Positions 45,564 through 54,158 of a DNA stretch of 64,000 nt are shown one piece after another. The notes below the pieces were generated by a model. The model saw only the letters and a list, made by a program, of their open reading frames with translations. It ran no database searches and was not told the DNA's origin. The stretch's first letter is position 1. Each line of letters opens with the position of its first letter. A program made the position numbers and the translations under genes. This DNA comes from Mesorhizobium sp. NBSH29 (GTDB lineage Bacteria > Pseudomonadota > Alphaproteobacteria > Rhizobiales > Rhizobiaceae): the NCBI RefSeq assembly GCF_015500055.1, contig NZ_CP045492.1, positions 1,188,501-1,252,500 of the forward strand, written 5' to 3'.

Positions 45564-47306
45564 ATGTCACAAGCTAATCCCACCCGCGATGATTTTGCCT
45601 CGCTGCTCGATGAATCGTTTTCCGACGGTCATTCCGGCGAAGGCCAGGTTGTCCGTGGCCTGATCACGGCCATCGAAAAAGACATGGCCATTATCGATGT
45701 TGGCCTCAAGGTTGAAGGCCGCGTGCCGCTGAAGGAATTCGGTGTTCGCGCCAAGGACAACGAACTGAAAGTCGGCGATTACGTCGAGGTCTATGTCGAG
45801 CGCATCGAAAACGCGCTGGGCGAAGCCATGCTGAGCCGCGAGAAGGCCCGCCGCGAAGAGAGCTGGGTCAAGCTCGAAGAGAAATTTGCCAAGGGCGAGC
45901 GCGTTGAAGGCGTCATCTTCAACCAGGTCAAGGGTGGCTTCACAGTCGACCTCGACGGTGCTGTGGCGTTCCTGCCGCGCAGCCAGGTTGATATCCGCCC
46001 GATCCGCGATGTCACGCCCCTGATGCACAACCCGCAGCCCTTCGAGATCCTGAAGATGGATCGTCGTCGTGGCAACATCGTTGTGTCGCGTCGTACCGTG
46101 CTTGAAGAGAGCCGTGCAGAACAGCGTTCGGAAATCGTCCAGAACCTTGAAGAAGGTCAGGTCGTTGACGGCGTCGTCAAGAACATTACCGATTATGGTG
46201 CGTTCGTTGACCTCGGCGGCATTGACGGGCTGCTGCACGTCACCGACATGGCATGGCGCCGCGTCAACCATCCGACCGAGATCCTCAATATCGGCCAGAC
46301 GGTCAAGGTGCAGATCATCCGCATCAACCAGGAAACCCACCGTATCTCGCTCGGCATGAAGCAGCTCGAGAGCGATCCGTGGGAAGGCATCGGCGCCAAG
46401 TACCCACTTGGCAAAAAGATCACCGGTACCGTCACCAACATCACTGACTACGGCGCATTTGTTGAGCTGGAGCCAGGGATTGAAGGTCTTATCCACGTTT
46501 CAGAAATGTCGTGGACCAAGAAGAACGCGCATCCCGGCAAGATCCTTTCGACCACGCAGGAAGTCGACGTGGTGGTGCTCGAGGTCGACCCGACCAAGCG
46601 GCGCATCTCGCTCGGTCTCAAGCAGACGCTCGAAAACCCATGGGAAGCCTTTGCCCGCAACCACCCGACGGGTTCGGAAGTGGAAGGCGAAGTCAAGAAC
46701 AAGACTGAGTTCGGCCTGTTCATTGGCCTTGAAGGCGATGTCGACGGCATGGTTCACCTCTCCGATCTCGACTGGACCCGTCCAGGCGAACAGGTGATCG
46801 AGGAGTACAATCGTGGCGATATGGTCAAGGCTCAGGTACTCGACGTTGATGTCGAGAAAGAGCGTATCTCGCTGGGCGTGAAGCAGATGACGGGAGCTGG
46901 TGCCGGAGCCGGAGCCGGAGCTGGAGCTGGAGCCGGTGGTTCTGCCGGCGCACCGGAAGGCCCGACTTCAGGCGACCTGCGCAAAAATGCGGTCGTCACC
47001 TGCGAAGTCATCGGCGTCAAGGATGGCGGGTTGGAAGTGAAGCTCGTTGATCACGACATCGAAACCTTCATCAAGCGTTCCGACCTGTCGCGTGACCGTG
47101 ACGAGCAGCGCCCTGAGCGTTTCTCGAATGGCCAGAAGTTCGACGCCCGCGTCATCGCCTTCGACAAGAAGACCCGCAAGTTGCAGGTCTCCATCAAGGC
47201 GTTGGAAATCGCTGAAGAGAAGCAGGCGGTCGCGCAGTATGGCTCGACCGATTCCGGCGCGTCGCTCGGCGACATCCTTGGCGCGGCTCTAAAGAACCGC
47301 AACTAG
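45564..47306 (+). CDS. rpsA: 30S ribosomal protein S1
   Basis: A 580-residue RNA-binding protein that helps mRNA docking on the 30S subunit. Six S1 (OB-fold) repeats are seen, with strong motifs ITDYGAFVDLGGIDGLLHVTDMAWRR and ITDYGAFVELEPGIEGLIHVSEMSW in repeats 3 and 4. Between repeats 5 and 6 is an unusual seven-fold Gly-Ala tract (residues 444-457) encoded by GGNGCN hexamers at 46893-46934, making the linker longer than is usual. GGAG precedes the ATG. A strong terminator follows. Confidence 0.95.
   Translation: MSQANPTRDDFASLLDESFSDGHSGEGQVVRGLITAIEKDMAIIDVGLKVEGRVPLKEFGVRAKDNELKVGDYVEVYVERIENALGEAMLSREKARREESWVKLEEKFAKGERVEGVIFNQVKGGFTVDLDGAVAFLPRSQVDIRPIRDVTPLMHNPQPFEILKMDRRRGNIVVSRRTVLEESRAEQRSEIVQNLEEGQVVDGVVKNITDYGAFVDLGGIDGLLHVTDMAWRRVNHPTEILNIGQTVKVQIIRINQETHRISLGMKQLESDPWEGIGAKYPLGKKITGTVTNITDYGAFVELEPGIEGLIHVSEMSWTKKNAHPGKILSTTQEVDVVVLEVDPTKRRISLGLKQTLENPWEAFARNHPTGSEVEGEVKNKTEFGLFIGLEGDVDGMVHLSDLDWTRPGEQVIEEYNRGDMVKAQVLDVDVEKERISLGVKQMTGAGAGAGAGAGAGAGGSAGAPEGPTSGDLRKNAVVTCEVIGVKDGGLEVKLVDHDIETFIKRSDLSRDRDEQRPERFSNGQKFDARVIAFDKKTRKLQVSIKALEIAEEKQAVAQYGSTDSGASLGDILGAALKNRN
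46893..46934 (+). repeat. GGNGCN hexanucleotide repeat in rpsA
   Basis: Seven tandem copies of a six-base unit coding Gly-Ala, several identical (GGAGCC or GGAGCT). Replication slippage could change the copy number in frame, lengthening or shortening the S1 linker. Confidence 0.8.
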
Positions 47307-47340
47307 GCTTTTGCCCGCCGCGTTTTGCGGCACACAAACA

Positions 47341-47377
47341 AAAAAGCCCGCCATGCGCACGCATCGGCGGGCTTTTT
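47341..47377. terminator. Rho-independent terminator after rpsA
   Basis: A perfect 12-base complementarity, AAAAAGCCCGCC with GGCGGGCTTTTT, including a 7-bp GC stem and a T5 tract, with a 13-base loop. It ends rpsA and, by symmetry, any transcript coming from the WYL regulator on the other strand. The stretch 47378-47638 holds no supported gene. Confidence 0.9.
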
Positions 47378-47638
47378 CATGAAGGTGAGGACCGCTCTTT
47401 TCCAGGGGTTTTGTCGTTCATCTCGCGGCGTCGGTCTGCGACAGCCGGAAGATCCGGTCATCACTTCTTGGCAGTCGCCCGGCTCGGTGCGGGCGCAGGG
47501 GACGCCATCCGGCAAGCGCATCGTCGAGATAGAGCGTGATGGTTCTTGCCACACCCATACCGATCGGGAAGTCGCCGGCTTCGTCGGCGAACGAACCATC
47601 GGCGATGATTTCGACAAGGCTATTTTTAGCCTTGGCAC

Positions 47639-48304
47639 CTACAATGTCGCCAGATAATCCTTAAACTCCTTGCCAGTTTCTGGAGCGAAGCGTTCCTTGG
47701 TCGTCTTGACCTCGATCAACCGGTCGGCACGAAAATTTCTAAATGCACCTCTGGCCTCGCACCAAGCCGTCAAGAGCCAGATTGAATCGAACCCAGTCAT
47801 GCCCAGTGGTCGAACATATCGTGTGGTGGTGTGTTCATTCAGGTCGGTATACGTGATGTTGAGCATCAGGCGTCGTTTGATCGCATTGCGTATCGGTCCG
47901 AGGAAAAGCTGCGCCTTGGAGGGCGCCGAATAGGCTATGACCCCCGACTGCCGGACGCTGCCTCGGTCTGCAACCGGCAAGACCGCTTCAAGTTTCGCTG
48001 CAACGCGCTCTGCAGCACGTTTGAGGGCATCATCGCCGCGCGCGCTCACAAGTTGAATGCCAATAGCGACCGCGTCGAGCTCATCTTCGTCAAAATGCAA
48101 TGGCGGTAGAAAATAACCCCTTTCCAACTGGTACCCGATGCCGCCCTCTCCCCGTATCGGCGCCCCCATCGCTTGAAGGGAAGCCATGTCGCGATAGATC
48201 GTCCGCTCTGTAACACCGAGCAGGCCACCGAGCGCCTTGGCCGAAACCGGCTTGCGGTTGAAGCGCAACTGGTCAAGCAATGCAAAAAGACGCGCAGCGC
48301 GCAT
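47639..48304 (-). CDS. YafY/DeoR-type regulator with WYL domain
   Basis: A 221-residue transcription factor. The N-terminal HTH (LDQLRFNRKPVSAKALGGLLGVTERTIYRDMASLQ) is followed by a WYL ligand domain (residues ~130-200) with the segment TRYVRPLGMTGFDSIWLLTAWCEARGAFRNFRADRL. WYL domains sense nucleotides or other small ligands. It diverges from the gene at 48393 with about 90 bases between them, so that gene is a likely target. Confidence 0.9.
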   Translation of the reverse strand: MRAARLFALLDQLRFNRKPVSAKALGGLLGVTERTIYRDMASLQAMGAPIRGEGGIGYQLERGYFLPPLHFDEDELDAVAIGIQLVSARGDDALKRAAERVAAKLEAVLPVADRGSVRQSGVIAYSAPSKAQLFLGPIRNAIKRRLMLNITYTDLNEHTTTRYVRPLGMTGFDSIWLLTAWCEARGAFRNFRADRLIEVKTTKERFAPETGKEFKDYLATL

Positions 48305-48392
48305 ATCGACCCCTGACAGAACCTGTCCATGCCTTTGCCTATTAGACCTCGGGGCAACCGCTCACAATAGCGTAGGCATAGGAGGAAAGTAC

Positions 48393-49031
48393 GTGCTTAA
48401 GAACGACAGGGGACCAATCCGCGTCTTGGGGTTCGCCCGATATGAGAAACGTCATGACGCTGCTCCCGTGGACGTCGTCGCTGCGGCGCTCAGGTGGCAG
48501 GAAGAGTTTTTGGCGCAACAGGATGGCATTGCTTTCCATGCCTTTTTTGGGAATTTGCGCGGCGGCTTTGCAGATCTGATCCTGGCACGAGACGACGCTG
48601 CCTTCGCAGAGATGACAAGTCGCTATGCCGAAGCGGAAAGCGCCCGCAAATTCGTCGACTTGCTGGATCGAGAGAGCATCCGGCTTTGCAAGAGCACCAT
48701 CCTCAAGGATCCGCTTTCACTCCCGGATGGCTTTTCGTGTGTGGAGTTTGGGACATTTCGCATACCAGCGGGTCGCGCAACGACCGCGCAAACAGTTAAA
48801 GACGCATCCGACCACATCGAGGCAACCTACCTTCGAGGATCGGACAATACGCGCGAACACTTTGTCGGTCTCATCAATGACGAAACCTATTGTGAAGTCG
48901 TTTTCGGTCGATCTCTTGCTGAGACACGCCGCACCTGTCTGGGATACCTGGACAATCCGGACTGCCAAAAACTGCTCACTCTCTTCGACCCCGAGAGCGT
49001 CGATCTCGATTTCTGGTACCTGCTGGCCTGA
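48393..49031 (+). CDS. Protein of unknown function, divergent from WYL regulator
   Basis: A 212-residue soluble protein. The GTG at 48393 is chosen because GGAGG lies eight bases upstream; the open frame extends further but into the regulator promoter. It has two similar-looking halves in which short beta/alpha segments alternate (AFHAFFGNLRGGFADLILA; HFVGLINDETYCEVVFGRSL), which recalls ferredoxin-like dimeric alpha/beta-barrel folds. That is only an impression. It is probably regulated by the WYL protein. Confidence 0.7.
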   Translation: MLKNDRGPIRVLGFARYEKRHDAAPVDVVAAALRWQEEFLAQQDGIAFHAFFGNLRGGFADLILARDDAAFAEMTSRYAEAESARKFVDLLDRESIRLCKSTILKDPLSLPDGFSCVEFGTFRIPAGRATTAQTVKDASDHIEATYLRGSDNTREHFVGLINDETYCEVVFGRSLAETRRTCLGYLDNPDCQKLLTLFDPESVDLDFWYLLA

Positions 49032-49349
49032 GCCTTCCAACGTATGTGGCAGATCACACAACTGCACTCCGGTTCCACCTAGGCGCGGCTTTTAGCCAGG
49101 CGCCTCGTTGACGATCGGAAGGCACGCTTTGGGCAATTCCAACATATCTATGGAGAAGCGACGTCACCTCCAGTGCGGTCACACCCGTCATCCGCAGTGC
49201 CGGCCACAGGTCGGAAACGGCCAGCCTGGTCCAATGACACGTTGCCTGAAGGAAATTTACCTTCAGGCAGTTCTTGCGTAGATGAACTGGGACGAGGCCC
49301 GATGAGCGGCCCGTGCTTGAATGAGCAGTCCTTGATTGACGGGCGGGAT
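49032..49349. other. Intergenic region with a perfect hairpin
   Basis: Holds no supported gene. At 49243-49269 there is a perfect 10-bp inverted repeat (TGCCTGAAGG with CCTTCAGGCA) and a 7-base AT loop, with no U-tract. It lies about 80 bases before the S58 peptidase gene and could be an operator or leader structure for the peptide locus. Confidence 0.5.
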
Positions 49350-50384
49350 ATGAAAATGGTCACGGCACGACATCTGGGCATCGATGTGGGGCGGCTGACG
49401 CCTGGCCCGAACAACGCAATCACCGATGTGCCGGGTGTCCTGATCGGCCACAAGACGATTGTCGGGGACGGACTGGCGACGGGCGTCACGGCCGTGCTGC
49501 CGCATGGCGGAGACCTGTTCCGATCTAAAGTCAGAGCGGCGGTCGAGATCATCAACGGTTTCGGTAAATCTGCCGGGCTGATGCAATTGGCCGAACTGGG
49601 CACTGTTGAAACCCCGATCCTTTTGACCAATACATTCTCGGTAGCGCCGTGTGTTGAGGCGCTTATCAGGCGCGCAATTGCCGCCAACCCCGGAATCGGG
49701 CGAGAAACCGGCACAGTCAATCCCGTTGTGTGCGAATGCAATGACGGCGGCATCAACGATATCCAGGCAATGGCCGTCACCCGGCAAGATGCCGAGGCGG
49801 CGTTGGACGCAGCCAGCGCCGGTCCGGTCGAGCAAGGCAGCATCGGCGCCGGCGCCGGCATGACGTCCTTTGGCTTCAAAGCCGGCATTGGCAGCGCATC
49901 CCGGTTGGTCGAGATCGGCTCTCGCCCCTTTACACTCGGCGCCCTGGTCCTCTCCAATTTCGGCAGAACCGGTGACCTCATTCTCCCGAATGGCCGCAGA
50001 GCCGATCCCAAAGGGCCGTCGCAGCCGGAAAGCGGATCGATCATCATCATTCTCGGCACGGACCTGCCGCTCGACGACCGGCAACTGAACCGCGTCGCGC
50101 GCCGTGCCGGCGCCGGCATTGCCCGTCTCGGTTCGTTTTGGGGGCACGGCAGCGGCGATATTGCCATCGCCTTCACGACCGCCGATCCCTTGCCGCATGC
50201 CTCTTCTTCGCCGTTCAGCTCGATCTCACGTATGGACGATCGACACATCGACCTCGTTTTCGAGGCGGTTGTGGAAGCAACGAGCGAGGCCGTTCTTAAT
50301 GCTCTGTGCGCCGCGCAAAGCGTGATCGGGCGAGGGGGTCGCGAAATTCCGGCTTTAGCCGACTGGTTAGAGAGGACCCTTTGA
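49350..50384 (+). CDS. P1 family (S58, DmpA-type) aminopeptidase
   Basis: A 344-residue N-terminal-nucleophile peptidase of the DmpA/BapA family, which remove N-terminal L-, D- or beta-amino acids and self-cleave into two chains. The N-terminal segment TPGPNNAITDVPGVLIGHKTI and the late ARRAGAGIARLGSFWGHGSGDIAIAF are diagnostic. The predicted self-cleavage is before the Ser in PESGSIIII. No signal peptide is seen, so it is cytosolic. Starts at 49302 or 49356 are possible. The stop lies two bases before the M55 peptidase start, indicating coupling. Confidence 0.88.
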   Translation: MKMVTARHLGIDVGRLTPGPNNAITDVPGVLIGHKTIVGDGLATGVTAVLPHGGDLFRSKVRAAVEIINGFGKSAGLMQLAELGTVETPILLTNTFSVAPCVEALIRRAIAANPGIGRETGTVNPVVCECNDGGINDIQAMAVTRQDAEAALDAASAGPVEQGSIGAGAGMTSFGFKAGIGSASRLVEIGSRPFTLGALVLSNFGRTGDLILPNGRRADPKGPSQPESGSIIIILGTDLPLDDRQLNRVARRAGAGIARLGSFWGHGSGDIAIAFTTADPLPHASSSPFSSISRMDDRHIDLVFEAVVEATSEAVLNALCAAQSVIGRGGREIPALADWLERTL

Positions 50385-50386
50385 GC

Positions 50387-51187
50387 ATGAAGATTTTCAT
50401 TTCCGCCGATATCGAAGGCACCGCGGGCATTCAATCCTGGGATGAAACAGAAAGAACGCATGCCGATCACACGGAATTTCGCGAACTTATGACCGCCGAA
50501 GTCCTTGCGGCCTGCGAGGGCGCGCAGGCGGCAGGCGCTACCGAAATCGTGATCAAGGATGCGCATGATAGCGGGCGCAACCTCATTCTCGAACGCATGC
50601 CGTCATGCGCGCGCATCATAAGGGGCTGGTCGGGACATCCGGACGCAATGATGTTCGGGGCCGACGAAAGCTTCGATGCTGCGCTCTATACCGGCTATCA
50701 TTCCAAGGCCGGCGTCGAGGACAACCCGCTCGCACACACTTCGACATTGCGCATATCAAGGCTGATCCTGAATGGAGAAACAGCCTCCGAATTCACCTTG
50801 AATGCGCTATGTGCCGCGCGTTATGGCCTGCGGTCGGTGTTTCTCGCTGGTGACGAGGGCATTTGCGCTGATGCCAGAGCCCTCGTCCCGGGTATCGTTA
50901 CTGTCGAGACGCTCAAAGGCGTCGGCGCATCTACCATCTCCCTTGCGCCGGCGGCAGTACGCATTGCCATACGAGAGGGTGTCGAAAAGGCGCTTGGCGA
51001 CACGATGCAAATGGCTCCGCCCGTGATTCCTGAAAGCGTGGAAATCACCATCGAATTCAGCAATCCCGTCGATGCTTACCGCGCCTCCTGGTATCCCGGC
51101 GTGCGCCGGGATGGGCCGCGCGCCGTCGCCTTTTCGTCAGATAACTTTTTCGAGGTGCTGCGCGCCTACCGTTTCATGAAGAGTTGA
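50387..51187 (+). CDS. M55 family D-aminopeptidase
   Basis: A 266-residue zinc peptidase like Bacillus subtilis DppA, which cleaves D-Ala-D-Ala and similar dipeptides. Zinc ligands are Asp8 and Glu10 (ISADIEGTAG), His60 (KDAHDSG), His105 (YTGYHSKAG) and Glu135. The catalytic region NGETASEFTLNA is close to, but not identical with, the usual GE-rich motif. It is coupled to the S58 peptidase gene. The last 51 bases overlap the 3' end of the convergent LysR gene. Confidence 0.9.
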   Translation: MKIFISADIEGTAGIQSWDETERTHADHTEFRELMTAEVLAACEGAQAAGATEIVIKDAHDSGRNLILERMPSCARIIRGWSGHPDAMMFGADESFDAALYTGYHSKAGVEDNPLAHTSTLRISRLILNGETASEFTLNALCAARYGLRSVFLAGDEGICADARALVPGIVTVETLKGVGASTISLAPAAVRIAIREGVEKALGDTMQMAPPVIPESVEITIEFSNPVDAYRASWYPGVRRDGPRAVAFSSDNFFEVLRAYRFMKS

Positions 51188-52123
51188 GTCTCTAGCCCAG
51201 CTTTTCCCGGCCAGCGCCTTGGAGGCTTGCCAGATCGCTTCCACCGTAGGGCTGCGCGTGTTGTCCGAACTGCGGTACAGCCGTATTTCAAGATCGAGCA
51301 TCCAGGTGGAGTTGGTTGAACAAGCGACGAGGCCGCCACTCGAAATGTCTTTCTCGACGAGACTTTCCGGCAGCCAGCAGATGCCGGCGCCTGCCAGCGT
51401 CAGTTCCCTGAGACCTGCACTGATCGTACTCTCGTGCACCGTTTGACGCCGACAGGGTGAGTGTTTCGAGAAAAGCCGTCCAAGCGCCACGCCGAAGAAA
51501 GAACTATGACCGTAGCCTAGATACGGCAGAGGCAGGGTCGCCGTGTCCGGTTTGTCCAAAATACCTGACGCGGGCAGCCCCGACTGTAATTCTGGCGCAG
51601 CGACGGGGATCAGACGGTCAGCACCGATGGTCAAAAAGGCGAACTTGTCGCGGTCGAGGTGAAACGGAACTTCACGATGTGCGTAGGTAAGAAAAAAATC
51701 GGTTTCATTATCAATCAGCGCAGCCAGGTTCGCTTCGATACCGCCCCTGTCCGCGATGAAGGACGTGCCAAACTTTCGGGTGTTGCGCTGCAGTTCCTTT
51801 AACCAGTCGGGGAAAAAAGTGATGGTCAATGTGTGAAGGGCGGCAAAGCGGACCAGTCCCTGTTCGGCGGGCGGACGCAACGACTCGCGAACCGAATAGA
51901 ACATCCTGATCGCATCCTGCGCCATCGGAAGAAAGTTGCGTCCAGCAGGTGTCAATTCTGCCGGTATGGTCGCGCGGCTGATGAGCGGCGCTCCGACCCA
52001 CGTCTCAAGCTGCTTAATGCGTCGGCTGAAGGCCGGTTGAGTGACATTGCGTATTTCAGCAGCGCGCCAAAAGCTCGATGTTTCGGCGAGCGTTACGAAA
52101 TCTTCCAGCCATTTAATTTCCAC
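51137..52123 (-). CDS. LysR family regulator
   Basis: A 328-residue regulator. The helix-turn-helix is WLEDFVTLAETSSFWRAAEIRNVTQPAFSRRIKQLE, followed by an effector domain with RFAALHTLTITFFPDWL. The start is GTG at 52123 with GGGGA upstream. It lies inside the peptide locus between the peptidase pair and the amidohydrolase-transporter run, and is divergent from the latter with a palindromic T-N11-A site between them. It probably controls the whole locus. Confidence 0.92.
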   Translation of the reverse strand: MEIKWLEDFVTLAETSSFWRAAEIRNVTQPAFSRRIKQLETWVGAPLISRATIPAELTPAGRNFLPMAQDAIRMFYSVRESLRPPAEQGLVRFAALHTLTITFFPDWLKELQRNTRKFGTSFIADRGGIEANLAALIDNETDFFLTYAHREVPFHLDRDKFAFLTIGADRLIPVAAPELQSGLPASGILDKPDTATLPLPYLGYGHSSFFGVALGRLFSKHSPCRRQTVHESTISAGLRELTLAGAGICWLPESLVEKDISSGGLVACSTNSTWMLDLEIRLYRSSDNTRSPTVEAIWQASKALAGKSWARDSTLHETVGAQHLEKVI

Positions 52124-52465
52124 TTAGTTCCCCTTAACCGCCGATTGTCAGCCGCAACCAATCTGTATTTCAAATAATTACGCTGTTATGCAAATTTTGC
52201 ATCGGTTATTGCGAAAACCGAATTGGCCACGGACCGGCAGAGACCGCAACGTGAGATGAACAAGCTGGCATTGAAGCTGGCGTCCGGGAGGGGACCATTT
52301 CAAAATCCGCCATCGATCGGGCCGAACTCGCGCATGCCGTTGACACATGCGACACTACCCAGCTTACTGGGCATCATTGTGCGGCAAAGGATGACGTGAC
52401 GGATCGGAACATCTCGTCAACCAAAGCTGGCGACGCGTTGCGTGCGCCTGGGGGCAGAAAGCAAC
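52124..52465. other. Divergent promoter region of the peptide locus
   Basis: About 340 bases without a gene. The left part is AT-rich and carries the LysR-type palindrome; the right part contains a ribosome-site-like GGGGG before the amidohydrolase. No other feature was recognised. Confidence 0.5.
52188..52202. promoter_or_regulatory. LysR-type operator
   Basis: ATGCAAATTTTGCAT is a perfect 15-base palindrome that contains the LysR consensus form T-N11-A (T at 52189, A at 52201). It is 65 bases before the divergent LysR start and 264 bases before the amidohydrolase start, the expected place for autoregulation and activation. Confidence 0.6.
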
Positions 52466-54091
52466 ATGAATTCCGTAAATAGGGCCGATCTCGTTCTGCA
52501 TAGCGGCAAAATTTGGACCGGTTACGGTAATCCGGTCGCAGAGGCGATTTCGGTTGTTGGCAACAAGGTGCTGGCCAGCGGCTCGAACACAGAGATCATG
52601 GCGTCGATTGGCCCGGATACGAAAATTGTAGACTTGGCTGGGCGCTTTGCCATGCCAGGTTTGAACGACGCGCATCTGCATCTGATCTCGACGGGACTCC
52701 TCCGTGGCAAGGTAGATGCGACGCCCGATGCAGCGCCGACCCGTGACGCACTGCTTACCGCGCTTCAGGCGCGTGCCGCCGAAACGCCCAAGGGCGAATG
52801 GGTAACCGCGCGCGGATTTGACCAGACCCGATATGCGGACGGCCAGATGCCCACCGCAAGGGAATTGGACGCGGCGTTGCCCGATCACCCGGTCTCGGTC
52901 ACGCGCGCCTGCGGCCACGTCACGATCGTCAATTCTTTGGCGCTGGCGCTGGCGGGCATCGATTTTAGCACGCCCGATCCAGATGGCGGCCTCATTGGCC
53001 GCGAGGGTGGCGAGCTTACCGGAATGCTGGCGGAAAACGCCCAGAACCTCGTTTATGATGTCCAGCCAACGCCGTCACTTGCCGAGATTATCGATGCAAT
53101 AGAGGCGGGTGGCCGTCACCTCCTGGAGTTCGGTATTACCTCCTGCATGGATGCAGCTGTCGGCCAGGTCGATGGGATGACCGAGATCGAGGCTTATCGG
53201 CAAGCCGAAGGCAGCGGCCGACTGCCGGTCCGGGTTTGGGCGACGCTGCTCGGCGACCCCGGATCGTCCATCGTGGACCCCTGCCATGCCATGGGCCTCG
53301 TCACCGGCAGCGGAAGCGACATGTTCCGCATAGGCGGCGTGAAAATATTCACGGATGGCTCCGCTGGCGGGCGAACAGCCTGGATGCGCCAACACTATAT
53401 CGGGCAACCTGACAATTTCGGTATTCGAATGCTCCCCGATACCCAGTTGTTCGAACTGGTCGATCGCTACACTGCAATGGGCTATACCATGGTGTGCCAT
53501 GGCATTGGCGACGCCGCCATAGACCAGCTCGTGCGTGCTTATGAACGGGTGCGCGCTGCCAATCCGGATCACAAGCACCGGCACCGGATAGAGCATTGCG
53601 GCTATGTCGATGATGCTATCAATCAGCGAATGCTGAAGGCAGGTATCCTGCCTGCGCCGCAGCAGGTTTTCATCTACGATTTCGGCGACGCCTACGTCCT
53701 GGTTCTTGGGCCGGAGCGTGGGTTGCGCTCCTATCCAATCGGGACCTGGGAACGGCTGGGCATGAAGCCGTCCACCGGCAGCGATTCGCCGGTCTGTTCG
53801 CCCAATCCCTTCCCGGATCTCTATGCCATGCTGACGCGCAAGACGCACAAGGGCACGGTGATGGACGCGTCCGAGAAACTGACGCCCGAACTGGCTTTGC
53901 GCGCCTATACCGAGCATGGCGCCTACTCCCAAGGTGCGGAAGCGGTGAAGGGCCGGCTGGAGGCGGGAATGCTCGCGGACATCGCGGTTTTTTCCAACGA
54001 TCTCCTAACGGCCGCGCCCGAGACAATTCTGCGTGAAACACGCTGTGTTATGACAATTCTGGATGGACGCATCGTCTATGAAGGAAGTTGA
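52466..54091 (+). CDS. Amidohydrolase family protein (YtcJ-like)
   Basis: A 541-residue metal-dependent hydrolase of the amidohydrolase superfamily. The first metal motif is GLNDAHLHL. Later ligands lie in HRIEHCGYVDD and TGSDSPVCSPNPFPDLY, and the C-terminal composite domain reads GMLADIAVFSNDL. YtcJ-type enzymes hydrolyse exocyclic or cyclic amides. The ATG at 52466 is preferred over GTG 52442. It is the first gene of the plus-strand operon with a peptide transporter, so its substrate may be an N-acyl or cyclic peptide derivative. Confidence 0.87.
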   Translation: MNSVNRADLVLHSGKIWTGYGNPVAEAISVVGNKVLASGSNTEIMASIGPDTKIVDLAGRFAMPGLNDAHLHLISTGLLRGKVDATPDAAPTRDALLTALQARAAETPKGEWVTARGFDQTRYADGQMPTARELDAALPDHPVSVTRACGHVTIVNSLALALAGIDFSTPDPDGGLIGREGGELTGMLAENAQNLVYDVQPTPSLAEIIDAIEAGGRHLLEFGITSCMDAAVGQVDGMTEIEAYRQAEGSGRLPVRVWATLLGDPGSSIVDPCHAMGLVTGSGSDMFRIGGVKIFTDGSAGGRTAWMRQHYIGQPDNFGIRMLPDTQLFELVDRYTAMGYTMVCHGIGDAAIDQLVRAYERVRAANPDHKHRHRIEHCGYVDDAINQRMLKAGILPAPQQVFIYDFGDAYVLVLGPERGLRSYPIGTWERLGMKPSTGSDSPVCSPNPFPDLYAMLTRKTHKGTVMDASEKLTPELALRAYTEHGAYSQGAEAVKGRLEAGMLADIAVFSNDLLTAAPETILRETRCVMTILDGRIVYEGS

Positions 54092-54158
54092 GGCCGGATG
54101 CCTCGCGGATCTGCCTCTGAAGGAAACTAACAAGAACCACACAGGGAGGAACTGAGAA

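Noticed and set aside
46893-46934. Tandem repeat considered as a CRISPR or minisatellite array
   Set aside because: The unit is six bases without spacers and keeps the rpsA frame; no CRISPR array or cas gene was found anywhere in the window.
47378-47638. Short frames on both strands between the rpsA terminator and the WYL regulator
   Set aside because: None has a ribosome site or recognisable domain; a minus-strand stretch with a protein-like composition has no start codon that gives more than about 46 residues.
49148-50566. A 472-codon minus-strand frame over the S58 peptidase gene
   Set aside because: It is Ser/Arg/Pro-rich with no motif, while the plus strand encodes a clear DmpA-type enzyme.
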